This document shows, piece after piece, positions 62,579 to 64,000 of a DNA stretch of 64,000 nt. This stretch comes from UBA7672 sp038326205 (GTDB lineage Bacteria; Pseudomonadota; Alphaproteobacteria; Caulobacterales; Hyphomonadaceae), in assembly GCA_038326205.1 (NCBI GenBank), contig JBBQJV010000014.1, positions 3,269 through 67,268 on the forward strand, in the 5' to 3' direction. A model generated the notes under the pieces. It ran no database searches, was not told the origin of the DNA, and was given only the letters and a program-made list of their open reading frames with translations. The stretch's first letter is position 1, and every line of letters starts with the position of its first letter. A program made the position numbers and the translations under genes.

Positions 62579-64000
62579 ATGACTTTGCCTGCGATCACCC
62601 GGTCGAGAAGCAGCAGCAAGCCCTTCCGCTGGAAGCGCGTCGGCGTCATGGACGTCGGCTCCAACTCCGTGCGTCTGGTTGTATACGATGTGCGGGGCCG
62701 CGCCATGCAGCCGCGCTTCAACGAGAAAGTTCTCGCCGGTCTCGGCCGTGGCCTCCCCAGCACGGGAGGCCTCAACAAGGACGGTGTCGAGGTCGCCATC
62801 GCGGCGCTCGCGCGCTTTGCCTCGATCACACGCGCCCAGAAGGTCGAATCGCTCTTTCCGTTTGCCACCGCCGCCGTTCGTGAAGCCTTAGACGGCGCCG
62901 CGTTCGTCGAGCGCGTAAAGAAGGAAACGGGTATCGTGCTGCGCGTCCTCTCCGGCGGGGACGAAGCGCGCTTTGCGGCTGAAGGCGTGCTCGCAGGAAC
63001 ACCGGGTGTCGATGGTGTCGCCGGCGATCTTGGCGGCTCAAGTCTCGAACTCGCGCGCCTCACGGGCGGCAAGTATGACGGCGGCTCGACCTATCCGCTC
63101 GGCCCCCTTGCACTCGATAGCGGGTCAGGCTTCCAAGAAGACAAGATCATGGCGCGGGCGAAGGACATCCTGTCCGGCGCACCCGAGCTCAAGAAATCCG
63201 GCGATGTTTTTTTTGCCGTCGGCGGCGCCTGGCGCGCCATCGGCACGCTTCACATGGAGTTGACCCGCGCGCCTCTGCACATGCTCCAGAACTACGAGAT
63301 GGACGCGCCAGAGCTTCTCAAGCTGCTCGGCGATATCATCGGCGGCAAGAAGCACGCCGACCTGATGCTGGAAGTCGCCCGCAAGCGCGCCGCGACCGTC
63401 CCCTACGCCGCCGCCGTGCTCAAGAACGTCATCGAACTCGGCAAGTTCAAGACCGTGATGATCTCCTCTTATGGCGTGCGTGAAGGCATTATCTTCGACA
63501 GCCTCGACGACGCCGAACGCCAGGAAGACCCGCTGGATGCGGGCATCGATGTCCTGATCGCCGACGAACAAGCCGCCGAGTTCGGCCGCGCGCTGGCTGA
63601 CTGGGCCGTTGAAGCCGCGCCCTACACGTTGAACGCACGTCTTACCGCTGCGGCCTGTCGTCTTGTCGATATCGGCGCGCTGCTGCATCCCGATCACCGT
63701 GCGGATCTGGCTTTCGATCTCGTCTCTCGCGCTCCGCTTCCCGGCCTTAGCCATCGCGACCGCGCCGCCCTCGCGCTTGCGGTCGCCTCGCGGTTCAAGC
63801 GCGGCCTGCGCAACGATGTCAGCGAGAAACTGCTCGATCAGAACCTTGCGGGCAGGGCGCGCGCCCTCGGCGCCCTGATGCGCCTCGCCGCAGATTTCTC
63901 GGGCCGCTCCGCCGCCCTGCTCAAGCACGCAAAGCTCACCTGCGATGGCGACACGCTCACCCTGCGCGTCGCAGCCCCCTATCGCGCGCTGGTGTCGGAG
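62579..64000 (+). CDS. ppx: Exopolyphosphatase / pppGpp phosphatase (Ppx/GppA family), 3' end outside window
   Basis: 474 residues to the window edge with no stop. The basic N-terminus (TRSRSSSKPFRWKRVG) precedes the ASKHA phosphate-1 motif VMDVGSNSVRLVVYD, then FPFATAAVREA and the phosphate-2 motif AGDLGGSSLELARL. The helical C-terminal domain has begun (AAACRLVDIGALLHPDHRAD), resembling the HD-like region of Ppx. Members hydrolyse terminal phosphate from polyphosphate or pppGpp. Start ATG 62579; no strong ribosome site is seen. Adjacent to ppk1 on the same strand. Confidence 0.93.
   Translation, partial: MTLPAITRSRSSSKPFRWKRVGVMDVGSNSVRLVVYDVRGRAMQPRFNEKVLAGLGRGLPSTGGLNKDGVEVAIAALARFASITRAQKVESLFPFATAAVREALDGAAFVERVKKETGIVLRVLSGGDEARFAAEGVLAGTPGVDGVAGDLGGSSLELARLTGGKYDGGSTYPLGPLALDSGSGFQEDKIMARAKDILSGAPELKKSGDVFFAVGGAWRAIGTLHMELTRAPLHMLQNYEMDAPELLKLLGDIIGGKKHADLMLEVARKRAATVPYAAAVLKNVIELGKFKTVMISSYGVREGIIFDSLDDAERQEDPLDAGIDVLIADEQAAEFGRALADWAVEAAPYTLNARLTAAACRLVDIGALLHPDHRADLAFDLVSRAPLPGLSHRDRAALALAVASRFKRGLRNDVSEKLLDQNLAGRARALGALMRLAADFSGRSAALLKHAKLTCDGDTLTLRVAAPYRALVSE

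Overview
The window looks like a chromosomal segment of a GC-rich alphaproteobacterium, most likely from the Caulobacterales/Maricaulales (Hyphomonadaceae-like) group. This is inferred from gene content and order, not from a marker search. The main clues are the run purM / DUF2066 protein / hdaA / ppk / ppx at the right end, the block DUF1285 - NUDIX - DUF6111 - cca, a four-gene MoxR operon, a class I lysyl-tRNA synthetase, and many short ATGA/GTGA gene overlaps. I see no rRNA, tRNA or CRISPR array.

Layout. 1-9 kb: an edge-truncated DEAD-box RNA helicase, a pair of overlapping amidohydrolase genes (one has lost its metal-binding motif), a secreted-protein gene broken by one TGA, an MpaB-like oxygenase, a GST, and a decayed hybrid histidine kinase with three stops and one frameshift. 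8.6-11.6 kb: parE followed by two overlapping PaaI-type thioesterases. 11.6-14 kb: an accessory patch with a hairpin-rich non-coding stretch, a palindromic repeat and a frameshifted IS110-family element. 14-16.5 kb: two overlapping receiver-domain proteins, one with its phospho-acceptor Asp replaced by Ser, divergent from a P-II protein fused in frame behind a ribbon-helix-helix domain. 16.5-21 kb: envelope genes (L,D-transpeptidase, Ala-rich lipoprotein, MscS channel, lysozyme-like lipoprotein, acyltransferase).

21-35 kb: the four partners of the ligase-associated DNA-repair set (ATP-dependent ligase, MBL-fold exonuclease, DEXH helicase, PdeM phosphoesterase) spread over about 14 kb. They are separated by small membrane proteins, a type B carboxylesterase, a thioesterase, a lipocalin and a frameshifted IS481-like element that appears to have truncated a membrane-protein gene. 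35-46 kb: class I LysRS, a small gene with an early stop, several lipoprotein/periplasmic genes, YceI, an S24-type repressor with a clear palindromic operator, a CorC/HlyC protein, an overlapping ATP-grasp ligase / zinc-peptidase pair, an SDR and a GNAT. 46-53 kb: the MoxR operon (moxR, DUF58, BatA/DUF4159, VWA-like). 53-64 kb: housekeeping genes (NUDIX, cca, hemF, purN, purM, DUF2066 protein, hdaA, ppk1 and a ppx/gppA gene cut by the window end).

The most unusual items are the ribbon-helix-helix/P-II fusion with a possible sigma-54 promoter, the paired true and degenerate receivers across the shared intergenic region, the ATP-grasp/zinc-peptidase couple, and the number of interrupted genes (five in-frame stops and three frameshifts at six loci), which points to active gene decay around mobile DNA.
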